Positions 1 through 9,785 of a stretch of 27,375 bases of DNA are shown piece after piece (the stretch's first letter is position 1; each line of letters opens with the position of its first letter). The position numbers were made by a program, and so were the translations under genes. The DNA lies in NCBI GenBank assembly GCA_009602725.1, contig WELB01000263.1:127446-154820 (forward strand), read 5' to 3'. The notes under the pieces were generated by a model that did not search any database, had not been told where the DNA came from, and saw only the letters and a program-made list of their open reading frames with translations. This DNA comes from Spirogloea muscicola. Taxonomy: Eukaryota > Streptophyta > Zygnematophyceae > Spirogloeales > Spirogloeaceae.

Positions 1-215
1 GCTGGTCGCGCCCTTGCAGCAGCCTCTGGCTTGCGCAGCGGGGTTGCTCTTCCTCCCCTCAGCTCATCTGACTTCCTACTGCTGACACGGGGGTATTGAG
101 GGCGCCCTGTCTGCCTAGCCTTTGGCTCCGTCATGAACACCTGTATGCATCTGGCTGGCATTTCACAGCCGATTCTTTCATATCAGCAGCCGCTTTCTTC
201 GCGCTGGCGACATGC
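1..215 (+). mobile_element. 5'-truncated 3' end of a non-LTR retrotransposon (copy A)
   Basis: The first 99 bases read in frame as the C-terminal end of the same protein tail found at about 18.0, 25.4, 26.6 and 27.3 kb: AGRALAAASG, then SDFLLLTRGY and a TGA stop at 97-99. The following bases are its 3' UTR and include a short hairpin, GGCTG (153-157) with CAGCC (166-170). Bases 151-200 closely match the 48-bp insertion at 22079-22126, including a shared ATATCAGCAGCCGC stretch. The copy enters from beyond the window edge, so its 5' extent is unknown. The right-hand limit is approximate. It is a dead fragment with no catalytic domain visible. Confidence 0.7.
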
Positions 216-521
216 TTGAGGTCCTGCCACCCTGACCTCAATTACCAAATGAAGCCTAGCTTTCGTTCGAGCACCACCCCTCGCTATCATTGCCCTTCCA
301 CGATCAGACTCCTGCCTGTCTTGCGAATGAGCGCCACTCATAGTCGACTGCTCTTGTGGAGGCACAAGCCGGCCAGTCCAGCTCGGGAGTGCGAGAGTTG
401 TCCTTCTTTAAGGCCTGCGCCAGCCAGGCTAGCATCCATGGGGCTTATTTAATTAGATAGCATCTTGCACGGCACTCATGGCTGCTGAATCTGGTGGAAC
501 ATTGCGGACATGCGTGCGCAG

Positions 522-599
522 GTGCCGCGCAATGTGAAGCACTATGCTGAGGTGGTGGGCAACGAGCCAGTGATCTTCTTTGACGCCACCAAGGCATGA
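522..599 (+). CDS. possible last exon of an unrecognised gene
   Basis: A CAG acceptor at 519-521 opens a 26-codon frame that ends in TGA and reads like conserved protein: it starts VPRNVKHYAEVVG and ends NEPVIFFDATKA. I do not recognise the family. No upstream exon was found between here and the retroelement tail at the window edge, so this could be the terminal exon of a gene entering from the left, or a leftover gene fragment. If real, it converges on the DUF3228 gene. The call rests only on residue composition and a plausible acceptor. Confidence 0.25.
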   Translation: MPRNVKHYAEVVGNEPVIFFDATKA

Positions 600-1199
600 T
601 GGTGTCAAGCCTTACCGGCATGAACACCTCGATCTTGCGCCATTGCCAGGATCTGCGTGCCTGTGTTTGTCAGCCATTCAGCTAAGCTGCCCAGCTATGA
701 AGCAAATGAGCCACCATCAGCACCACTTCCCAATTCACAACCACGCCGCAAACGTCCGCTCAGGGGGATTGAGAGTACTCATGAAGATGAAGTATTTCAT
801 CATATCAGCAACTGTACAAATTACAATATTGGCCCTTTGTAGCAGCTCCATGAAAAAAACAAAAAACAAAAAGTCCGAGCAGCTCCCGTTCTCAGCACCC
901 CAGGCAGCTGACACATAAGCCATAGACAGCCATTTGTGGCCACGTGAGAGTAATGCTGCAGAGCTCTGTGGCCCATTTTGCATCATCATTTGCCGCCAAC
1001 TTCACCAGTGACAGTCCATTGATACTAGGCAGCTTGATCTCTCTTGCTCGCATGCAAGTCTGAGATGTGCTTGCAGTGCTGCACCACCTTTCCACCCACT
1101 TTGCCCCATTGCAGCTCATCAAGCTTCGGTTGCAGCATCTTTAGTTGGTTATCATTACTTGCTCCTGCAGATGACCATGACTTGATGGTTGTTGCCCAC
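600..1199. other. intergenic, no gene recognised
   Basis: I see no convincing coding exon on either strand. The minus-strand side should hold the 3' UTR of the DUF3228 gene. The only candidate signal is the TGTAA motif at 825-821 (minus). Confidence 0.5.
821..825 (-). terminator. candidate algal polyadenylation signal TGTAA
   Basis: TGTAA is the usual poly(A) signal of many green algae. Here it reads on the minus strand about 375 nt past the DUF3228 stop codon. A 5-mer is weak evidence on its own, and no transcript data support it. Confidence 0.25.
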
Positions 1200-3022
1200 C
1201 TACAGACCGCCGGTAATGTTGGCGTGGCTGTCCCAGAACTTGACAGACTCCTCATACTTCTTGCGGTCGAGAGCCACCCCGCTCCCGCCTGCTCAGACCA
1301 CCAAAGATGCTGAAAGGTAGGCCGTTCTATACACGTGCATATAAAAGAAGAGGTGCATGTGCAAGCACCGCAATGCCTCCAAAGAGATGGTGGCTTGTCC
1401 TAAGAGGAAGCGAGCACGTGGCAGCTGACAAGCGAGCATGCTCAAGCACCTTCAACGGTGCCAAGGGCATTGCGCATCATTGTGATTGGGCTCATAGGAA
1501 GCTCATAGTCGACGTCCTGGGCCTGCGATCCAGTCAAACCTCGTGAAAGTTGGCAAAGGGGGTACCAGGAGATGGGCAGGACTTGGCCTGCTCTTACTTC
1601 AAGTGAAAGAGGCTCACTTGCACAGGAAAAGATATGCAAGCAAGCCCACTTTGCTGGATGCACTTGCCCTCTTTCCACCTGAAGTGCTCCACGATTTAGC
1701 AGTGAACCTGCACTTCAAGAAGCAAGTTGACGCACCTTGATGCAAATAATACCCCATGGCGCGTCAGGCAGGGGTGTCGTCGTTTCGGTGGACTCAGGTG
1801 GCTGTGAGGTGGCCCTCTCATTCTCGAGCTGCTCCCTGGAGTACAAGATGATGTCCAGGAACTGCAGCTCTCCAAGCAGCAAGGCGACAACCAAAACATA
1901 GTCTCCACTGTACGTGGCGCATTGAAACATCCGTAGATGTACGATGGAGGGCGTGGCTCTGTTTGTCTGCAGTCCCTTAATGACCACCCTTTTCTCAAAG
2001 ATTCCTTCAAAAGTACCTGATGCTGTAGATACTTGACACACAAAAGGAAGGCAAAAGCGTGGCCCTGTGTTCCAAGCCATCTGCAGGGGGCATTTGAGAT
2101 GGTCGGTCACCTTGGCCTCAGGTGCCTCGACTGCCAGCGCTGGAAACCACCGTGCAAGGACCTGCCCGCTCAACAATGGCGGGTTGCCAGTGCTCCAATT
2201 CAGCTGTGGGCACAACCGAAACAGAGGTTGATATTTGACCCTCTACGAGACGGAGGCTGCAAAGGCCGACATGCAAGGGGCAGGACTTTACGGCTAGCTC
2301 CCCCGAGCGGCGGGCCACGTAGCCCGACCGCAGCAGGTGCCGATTAGAGTCCGTGATTGGCAGGGAATTCACACGGGCGCCCGCGAAGTTGGGTACAAAG
2401 ACTGCGACGAAGGAATGAGCACGGCCGACGAGGTCTCGTCAGCGGCATCGCAGGCTCATCGCAACGAGCGTCAAGTGCGCCAATTCTCGAGCACTCAAGG
2501 GGCTGCGGCCGAGCAACACAGCGTGGCCCGCGTTGTACACGAGGAGCATCTTGCTTGACATGGTCGAGGCAGGCCAGAGCGTGTCCTCTTACTGTGCTTG
2601 CAGAAGTCCTTGGAGCACAAGCCAGGGTGGCATGCGGCAGGGGAGGGACGAGCGTGAGCGGCGATCGCAGCGATCTCGCCTCGACAATGCTGCGCGGAGT
2701 TCGACGACCAGCAGCGGCGCGGCTCCTGCGACGGCAGCGGCCGCGTACCGCGTAGCCAGCGACGAGCGGCGCACCGCCGCCGTCGGCGTGCAGCTCGTGG
2801 ACGCGCTCCACGAAGCGCCCTCGGTCGAACCTGCGCTTCGACGGCGGCGGCGGCGGCTGCGGCGTCAATCGCGGCGGCCTCGATCGGCATGGGCGCTATG
2901 GCCAGAGATTCTGAAGCTGCGGCCGGGACCGCGGCCGCGGCGGCGGGGCGCACCGGAGGACGGTGCCGTCGTAGGCGGGGTCGTCCCACTGCCGCGCCGC
3001 GAAGCCGTCCAGGAAGAATGTC

Positions 3023-3056
<34 letters not shown>

Positions 3057-3115
3057 ANGGCGGCCGCGGCGCCGGGGCGGGCGAGGGCGGTCAGTGGCGT
3101 GGCGGGCATGGCCAA
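1200..3115 (-). CDS. DUF3228-family protein, 8 exons
   Basis: Exons (minus): 3115-2954, 2830-2749, 2608-2593, 2401-2292, 2161-2111, 1861-1736, 1522-1450, 1288-1200 (stop TAG). All introns are GT-AG and all phases join. The product is about 235 aa. Conserved DUF3228 landmarks in order: FLDGFAARQWDDPAYDGT, FVERVHELHADGG, PLVAGYA, the microexon DFCKH, FVPNF, NRHLLRSGYVARR, VLARWFPAL, FLDIILYSREQ, WGIICIK, QDVDYELPMSPITMMRNALG and DRKKYEESVKFWDSHA. The family has no established function that I know of; it occurs in plants, algae and bacteria. The N-terminus is Ala-rich, then a poly-Gly run coded by the GGC repeat. The single N at 3058 puts the ATG out of frame with the conserved part. If N is an artefact, exon 1 becomes 161 nt and its phase fits exon 2. 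Start could be 3115 or 3109. Confidence 0.9.
3022..3058. repeat. GGC/GCC trinucleotide run with an ambiguous base
   Basis: About 11-12 copies of GCC on the plus strand (GGC on the coding strand) encode poly-Gly in exon 1 of the DUF3228 gene. The sequence gives an N at 3058, right at the run's edge. Such runs are hard to sequence, and the reading frame of the gene is broken exactly here. Confidence 0.85.
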
Positions 3116-3126
3116 GGCGGCTAAAT

Positions 3127-3171
3127 AAACCCTGGCAACCCCTAACGCCGGAGGGCCCTTAAACCCTGGCA
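3127..3171 (-). promoter_or_regulatory. two telo-box-like motifs upstream of the DUF3228 gene
   Basis: AAACCCTGGCA occurs twice (3127-3137 and 3161-3171, plus strand), 12-56 bp upstream of the start codon at 3115. The motif shares AAACCCT with the plant telo-box and 10 bases with a site upstream of CNOT10. Regulatory role is inference. Confidence 0.4.
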
Positions 3172-4062
3172 GTCGTCAATGGTCCACTCTGCACCCCGAG
3201 AGCGGGTGAGCACACGAGTCGCTTTGAGAACACCCTGCAAGCCCATTCACGCATCCTGGCCATCAGATGCTGCTTGATCATAACAGGCGGCCTCAACTTC
3301 ACACAGTCTCCTGGCGATCAGGGCCGCTGCTTCGGCTCGGAAGGCCGAGCACGTTCACGCAACCGAGGGCCTACAGCGACGCCCACCAAAGGTTGATGTG
3401 CAGCGTGATCAAGAAAGGCAGGTCGTTAGCGCCTTGCACGGCTCCATCTCCACTCCTGTCGATGTGACAGCGGCCACCAATGGCAGTAGTAAGCATCTGG
3501 GAGATGAAGTGAGAGGCTTGGTCAATCAGTGGCCCAGCTGGACGCAAGTACACTGCACCAGCCACGGAAGCCTTGAGCAAGGCGAGGTGTCATGCCCGGG
3601 CGCATAGCGTCGTTGTAGCGTCGGTGGTGGTGTGGTGACGCTTCTTGCCACATTCTTTGCGTGCCTGCTGACCTGGTAGTGAGGCCATGCAGGGCAGGCT
3701 GCTGCTAGTCAGGCAGAGTCCTGGTCTGTAGGTGGAGTTCCAGGTGTGGACGACGCGTAGTGGGCGCTATACGGGGAGGCACGGCAGAGGCAGCAGGTCG
3801 CGTGCTATGCCGTATCGCTTTAGACAATCGCTGACGTCCTCCTCGAGCAACCCAACAAGGACCGCGGCAATTTCTTCGTCCATGTTCAAGATGCAGTTTG
3901 TGAGGGACCTGCTTGCGGTGCAGCGATGCTTCTCAATACACCACAACACTGTAGACGCTTGGTGAAGGCCATTGCACGCCCTCCAGGACCAGCTGCAAAT
4001 TCGGAGACCATTTGACAGATCATCCGCAACATGTTGGCTGGTGAAGCTACAGGCACTGTTAC
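3172..4062. other. intergenic, no gene recognised
   Basis: This lies between the 5' side of the DUF3228 gene and the stop codon of SPB1. Part must be the SPB1 3' UTR. Short open frames exist on both strands, for example MDEEIAAVLVGLLEEDV on minus near 3880-3830, but none resembles a known family or has convincing splice context. I saw no TGTAA for the SPB1 transcript. Confidence 0.5.
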
Positions 4063-7000
4063 TCAGCGCTTGCCGCGCGGTCTGCCCGCCGACTTAGGTC
4101 GCCCTGCAGCCTTCTTCGGCTTCTTCTTGCCCTTGGCGCCGCGGTCGCGCTTGCTGCCGCGCCGAGTCCCGCCAGAGTCGGCCTTCATGCGCCGGTCCAC
4201 CATGAGCTTGCCCTTGGCGCCCTTCCCGCGGTTGCCCTTGCCGCCCTTCTTCGCGACCACGAGCTCCTTCTTCGGCGGCCGCTTCGCCGCCGACGCGTTC
4301 TTGTACAGCCGTTCCATCTGACGCCCTTTGGCGCGCGTCCCCAGGTCCTCTTGGTCAGCGATGGCGCTCGCCTTCTGCGTGACCTGAGCCGCCTTCTTCT
4401 GCGCCACCCGGCGCTTCCTGGCCTTGGCCTCCGCCACCTTCTTGACAGGGCGCGCATTGATCACCCTCGTCGCAGCCTTCATCGCCTCCACCTCCTCCTT
4501 TGTGATGGGCTTTTCTGCGCGCATGTACTTGCGCTGGTCATCTGCAAACCAGCTCGGGAGGTCCACATCGTCGAACATGTACCGGTTGTATGCAGCGTCC
4601 AGTATCTCTTCGCGCTGTGCAAGCAAGCCCATCACTTAATAAGAAGATCAGGCCGATGGAAGCTGCTCGACCTGCCTAATGTCACCGAGGGTCACATGCG
4701 CTTCTTTGCCAGAAACTTCGAGTGGAGACGCATAAGCATAGAAGACACGTAGACAAAATTTCAATGACCTCGGTGAGAAGCAGGAATCAGTAAGTCGATT
4801 CACGAAGTACGCCGGCTCACCTGTTTTTTCCTGAGCATGCGGCGAGCGTACGCCAGAGTCTCAGCCTTCTCAGTGCTGTCCATGCTTCCAGCTGATTCAG
4901 AGTCGGAGCTGGAGGCTACATCCGCCGCCACCTCCTCAAATCCGGCCCCCTCTTCGCCATCTCTGCTGCTGTGCCTTTGCTGGTCACCTGACGGCCGGCT
5001 AAGAGGGTCTGGCCGCACGTGAGCGGTGTCTGCCGAGCAGTTTGTTGCACCTCCTCCGACCTTCCCAGCACTGCTTGTCCTTGATTGCCCTTCCTGTCTC
5101 TCGTGATCTTCGGCATGCTCTGACTCCCACTCCGAGTCCGAGTCCGTCAACGCCCCTTCTGGCAGGTGCGCACCGTTGCCAGAGCCATTCTGCTCCCGAC
5201 CAGACGTCCTTGGCTCGTCATCAAGGACCCCTTCCCCGTGTTCAACAAACAGGTCCTGACTGAACCACTTGGCTGCCAGCTGCTGCGCCGCCACAGCCGG
5301 GCTTAGCTTCTTCTCAAATGAGACAATGAGAGGATTGGCGCCACCTTCCTCGCCCTCCTTAGCAACAGCTGCATGTGCTTCAGCTTGCTCTCCCTCTGCT
5401 CCTTCCATATCCTCCTGTGGACGCAGAAGCCGTAAGTAGCTATGCAGCTGATTGCAGCCGCTAGCCTTGACCAGAAAGTGCATGAGGAAGGGTGCTTGTA
5501 TCATGTGGTCTGACTCAAGGCTTGCCAAGTGCAAGCGTACCTGCAGATCTTTGCTTGCATTGGCCTCGTGTGAGAGCCTAGCACGAGCTCGCCGCTTTGT
5601 GCTTCCATCTGTTGCCTTGCGATACCTCTCGTATGCTTCTTCAAAGTACTCCTCCATGTCCTCCGTATATCTAATATTTGCAACATCGACATAAGCAACA
5701 ACTCAGGGTCTTGCACAAGAAACCCGAATTGATGCAGCTGGCAAAGTGCTTCCAAAGACACACATATATTGAGCTTCAGCACTTAATTCACGAGGACTGT
5801 GAGCATACCTCTTCTTCTCCATGTCACTGTCGTAGTCACTCCCACTTTCCTCAGCCTCACCTTGGACTGCCTCGTGCATCTCACTGTCGCTGTTCTCCCC
5901 GTCATCATCTTCTGGAACATTATCATCCTCCACCTTCTCGAGAGCCTTGTTGCTCTGTACGATAAAAAACATCAAATTCAGCGTAAAGTTGAGCACTGAG
6001 CAGCTCAGGAAGGCTCGTAAACAGAAGTAAGCAAACTGGCATTTAGCACATACTTTGATTGCTTGCAGGGAGAACAGGTCGTCGTCTGCGAAGCCCTGAT
6101 CAATGACAGCATCCATCTGCATGCCTGTAGATGTACGCGACCGTGCCTGCACATACGCCATGCATGAGAAATCAGCAGCTAATGCTTCTGGCCTAGGAAG
6201 TCACGGAGTCTGTTTCAGACACCTTTGCCCAATGGACGCTCCACATATTTTTATCTAGGCCTTGTACGAGTCACCTCATTGGGAATATCACATCGTCAAG
6301 TAGACAGAGAGACGCGTTCATGCTTGTCCCGCCCTCCTCTGCCAGCAGCACAATTACCTTCTCCTTGCGTTTGGCGAGCATCTTCCGTGCACGGCGCTTC
6401 TTCGCGTCCAAGATGTCACGCATCTCCTCCATCGTCGCAAGCAGCACATCCTCCTGAGCCTCTTCAGCTTCCTCGGCTGTTCCTTCTTTGCCTTCCGTCT
6501 CCTTAGCAGGTGGCACCTCGCCATCAGCTCCAATTGTGCAAACCTGCGGGAGAAGCTTCCTCACCTGGATCCGCCATCTATAACCACAGCAACAAGAAAC
6601 GTTCACAAGTAAGAGCTCTTCCGGTGATCGTAGACACAGTTGCGCACCATCACGTCCACTTGATATCTGCTCAAGAAGTAGAAGACAGTACTAGCTCATT
6701 GCTGCATTCAAGCAAAGATTGAGGACTTCGCCCATATGTGCTCGGCAATAGGAGTTCCCAGCCTCAAGCGGGACAACTTGGTGTTACTTGCACAAGGGTA
6801 AATAATCTTACTTGAGAAGCAGCTTAAACTCCTGCTTTGCAAGCACGCGAAGATCATCGCACAAAGCAACAATCTGCACGTGCACCAAGAGAAGAGAGGT
6901 ATTCTTGTGACCACTGACGCGCACGTGGAAGTTGCCATGGCAAACACTAAGCCTGCTAACAAAGTGTCTCTCAACCCCAATTCGATCTTTTGCTCCATCG

Positions 7001-8837
7001 ACTAGATGATGAGGAAAACCAGCTGACGTTAAGCAGCAGCTATACCTCCTTGTCCGTAGCAGCCAGCTCTTTGATGTCCTTGCAGTGTGAGCCATTGAAC
7101 GTGAGGGAGCTGAGCGTGCCCAGCAGCTCCACAGGCTTGTCACTTGCCACAAACTCTGTCACAGTGGCGGTCGTATGCACCAGGCTGACGCCCTCCTCAT
7201 ACCTGAGCATTCAACATATCCAGCGCTTATGAGTCATTGCGAGGACGTTTGAGAGAACCACTTCGGTCGAAGCAGTCAACATATCAGCCAGGTCGTCCTC
7301 AGCAGGCAGGATCAAATCTATGTCCACTATAAGAAGCACTCGCGTGCTGGGAGCAAAGGCCCACCCGTCACGGTGCCGCTTCTGCTTGGTCTTTGCGAGG
7401 ACGTCCGTCGGCCTGGCAGGTTCGTCAACGTATTGGAAGACGTGCCGGTGGTCGAGCAGGCGGGGGTCGATCTTGGCGGGGGCCTTATACCCGAGCCCAA
7501 CAACGTAGATCTCCGCCGAAGTTGATCGCGATGCAATGGGCTTGGTAGACTCCACCTTCTTGAAAAGCTGCACACAGAATGGCGGGCCTGCTGATAGGCA
7601 GAACAAGTGCAGCCCATTTGCAGATACTGCAATGAGCGTCCAAGTCACTGAACGAATGTGAGAGTGAGGTACCACACCTGTCACTGAGAGCCTGGGTGCA
7701 AGTGCTGACCTGGTTGAAGACGTAAAGGAGAGAGTTGTAGTCGGCAGAGCGGAAGACCTGTCGCCAAGGGAACCAGCAGATAATGGCTGGGTGCCCGTGA
7801 GCACCTTATTGGACCCTCTGACTCCGAGGATTGCAGACAAGATCACAGTCAGCTCAGAAGCACGGACAGGCCCTCCGAGCCCCTACCATGCTTCTTCAAG
7901 TACATTGACGGACCTGGCACAGCGTCCAGCGTTGCCTGCCCATCCTTGATCAGTGCGCGCAGAGCATGGTGCCCACCTTGGACACAAAGGTGCCCCCCGG
8001 CTTGAGGAACTCGGTGGCGAGCCGGAGCGCGTCCAGCGAGAGGGCGGCCTGGCCGTACGACTCCTTGGCCCAGGCGCCGCCGACGTTGGGCGACCCGTCA
8101 TGGAGCACCACATCTAAGAGGGCGCTCTGAGGAGGGAGCAGCCCGACGCCCGTCGGCGATCAGCGTGCTGGTGACAGCAGAAGCAAGCAGCTCCGAAACA
8201 CGGCTCACTGGCTGGACGTCTGGCCATGTCAGTGCACAACTAACACAGCGCGGACGCCGAAGGCAAGCTGCGGCTTGAGTGGGAAGAGGAAGGTGAGAGG
8301 GGCCATGGGCTCCTGCGTGCACCTTGAGCAGCTTGCGCAGCGCGGCGCGGCACCGCGGCGTGGTGATGTCCTCCACCAGCGTCGTCGCGCTGCGTACGGG
8401 CCGGATGGGCACCAGGTCGACGCCCACCACCAGGCTCGACATGGGCATTTGCTTCACCGCCACCTGCGCCCGCAGCAGTGTCGGGAATGGCTCTGAGGAC
8501 CCGCCTTGCAGAGCCAGCAAGCTGAGAGTACCACGCAGACGGCCGAGTGCTGGGACAATAGACCAAGATCATACGACCAAAGGGCAGGGAGGTCCTGTAT
8601 TCAGCGGTCTGCCGGCATCAAGAGCGGCCTCGCAGCGATGGCGGCGGCGCGTACCTGCAGCCAGCCGCCGGGCGCGGCGCAGAGGTCGAGCAGGGCGCGG
8701 GCGCGGTCCAGGAAGCCGTACTTGCGGTTGAGCTGCACGAGCTTGAAGGCGGCGCGCGACCGGTACCCCTGCTCCTTGGCCAGGTGGTAGAACTTGTCCA
8801 GCCGGCCCTTGCCCGCCGCCTTGCTCTTCTTCCCCAT
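4063..8837 (-). CDS. SPB1: SPB1/FTSJ3-type rRNA 2'-O-methyltransferase, 13 exons
   Basis: Exons (minus): 8837-8655, 8463-8323, 8126-7977, 7757-7710, 7567-7365, 7202-7046, 6873-6812, 6577-6358, 6146-6054, 5954-5809, 5670-5541, 5414-4821, 4614-4063 (TGA). All introns are GT-AG and every phase joins, giving 892 aa (yeast Spb1 841, human FTSJ3 847). Residues 1-215 are the FtsJ/RrmJ methyltransferase fold: [21 protein letters not shown]-binding [21 protein letters not shown] and [11 protein letters not shown], with catalytic tetrad K32-D118-K158-E193. Residues about 240-390 match the DUF3381 segment ([31 protein letters not shown]). Acidic Ser/Asp/Glu stretches follow, then the Spb1 C-terminal domain ([26 protein letters not shown]) and a Lys/Arg-rich tail. 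Known role: nucleolar methylation of 25S/28S rRNA (yeast G2922) and assembly of the pre-60S particle. The start is the first ATG of the conserved [18 protein letters not shown]-terminus. The gene looks intact. Confidence 0.96.
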
Positions 8838-8926
8838 CCTCGCCGCGCCGGCGGCGGCGGAGGAGCGCGCGGCAGGTCTGGAGTTCAGCTCCTGGGGGGG
8901 CGGCCGCTTGTGTGGAGGGGTTCGCC

Positions 8927-8954
8927 GGGGTTTAGGTGGACGCTGGGGTTTAAG
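8927..8954 (-). promoter_or_regulatory. telo-box-like repeats upstream of SPB1
   Basis: GGGGTTTAGG (8927-8936) and GGGGTTTAAG (8945-8954) lie 90-117 bp upstream of the SPB1 start; on the gene strand they read CCTAAACCCC and CTTAAACCCC. In land plants, telo-boxes (AAACCCTAA) mark many ribosome-biogenesis promoters, which fits SPB1. The role here is inferred. Confidence 0.4.
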
Positions 8955-9027
8955 AGGCTGCGTCAGGCCATCGCTGCGTGGGGAGGGCCGGAGACGCACC
9001 TCCTAAGGCCTCCCAGCAGCCTTTCCT

Positions 9028-9125
9028 CCGGACGGCCCTTCCAGGCCTTGTCCGTTCCTTTGGCCTGGCCTCTCACAGCCACTGCTCTCTCGATCTGGAC
9101 GCGCTGCTCTGCTTTCACCGCGCGC
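9028..9125 (+). mobile_element. 3'-tail fragment of the non-LTR family, plus orientation
   Basis: The stretch CCTTGTCCGTTCC followed by GGCCTGGCCTCTCACAGCC and a GATCTGGACGCGCTGCTC block parallels the tail at about 25.52-25.58 kb, which has CCTTGTCCATTAC, GGCTGGCCTCTCCCAGCC and AATCTGGCCGCGCTTGCTC. No coding part is left. It sits in the spacer between SPB1 and CNOT10. Confidence 0.5.
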
Positions 9126-9179
9126 CTTCTCTCACAGGGCTTGCGACTCCGTGTGATGTCTCAGTGTTGGCTCGGTAGA

Positions 9180-9400
9180 AACGAAGAAAGGGCTCGCCCA
9201 GTGAGGATAGGGGCTGGAAAAGCCAGCCCATAAAAGAAGGAACAAAGTACGAGAAGGGGGCCAGGGGAAGCGCTGAAAAAAACAAGCAAAACATGAAACA
9301 AAGCAGCTACATATTACTCGGTAACCCCTGCTACGCAGCCTCAGGTCAGAGAAGCTAGGCTCGAAAAGAAGGACTCTTCCAGTAGCGGGCTCAGTTGACC
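9180..9400 (-). mobile_element. 3' end of the non-LTR retrotransposon, minus orientation (copy B)
   Basis: Read on minus, this starts with the protein end SDLRLRSRGY (9362-9324), continues through a UTR closely matching 26.9-27.0 kb, and ends in GGGCTGGCTTTTCCAGCCCC, CTATCCTCACTGGGCGAGCCC and a TTCTTCG end. A 7-bp hairpin, GGGCTGG (9211-9217) with CCAGCCC (9223-9229), lies near the 3' terminus. The stop after RGY seen in copies A, E and F is changed here (TGA to CGA). It faces the plus-oriented tail just upstream, making a tail-to-tail arrangement. Confidence 0.7.
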
Positions 9401-9785
9401 CGAGAGTCCCCCACGTAGATGGGAGCCCCCACCTAGATGAATGGGCTCCGCATCGGCGGCTCCCTCGCCAGCACCCATCCTTAGGGCTTGCGTACACTAG
9501 TGGACATGCTGACGCCCAGACAGATACTTTGGAACAAATTTGCAACACTGAGGTCATTTGCTGGCGGGGATGGCCCACGTGCACGAAATGTCAAGCGTGT
9601 GGTATGTAACATTTGAGCCCCTCAAAACCATTGATGTTGTTTGCCGATCCTTGCTCGTGATGGCAGCGCAGCAATCAAGTGCACCGCTTTGGACACAGTG
9701 AGGGAAGGTGATAGGGAGAGGAGAGGAGGATGAGAGGTGGAGGGAAGCAGGCAGAGAGCCTGAGAGAGAGCTTTCCTGAGGCGCA
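9401..9785. other. CNOT10 3' flank, no gene recognised
   Basis: This must hold the CNOT10 3' UTR, which on minus begins with a long pyrimidine-rich stretch (purine-rich on plus, about 9705-9780). I saw no TGTAA on minus and no convincing exon. Confidence 0.5.

Noticed and set aside
1660-1740. Plus-strand frame resembling the linker before a cyclic-nucleotide-binding domain (PEVLHDLAVNLHFKK)
   Set aside because: It lies in an intron and exon 6 of the well-supported minus-strand DUF3228 gene, and no channel or binding-domain sequence follows.
1862-2043. Minus-strand reading GTFEGIFEKRVVIKGLQ, similar to kinase beta strands 2-3
   Set aside because: It is intron sequence of the DUF3228 gene. 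There is no room for helix C, and no HRD or DFG motif follows; exon 6 starts cleanly after it.
2344-3162. Arg/Ala-rich frames in the GC-rich first exon region of the DUF3228 gene
   Set aside because: They are shadows of GC-rich codons and the GGC repeat; only the DUF3228 frame shows conserved sequence.
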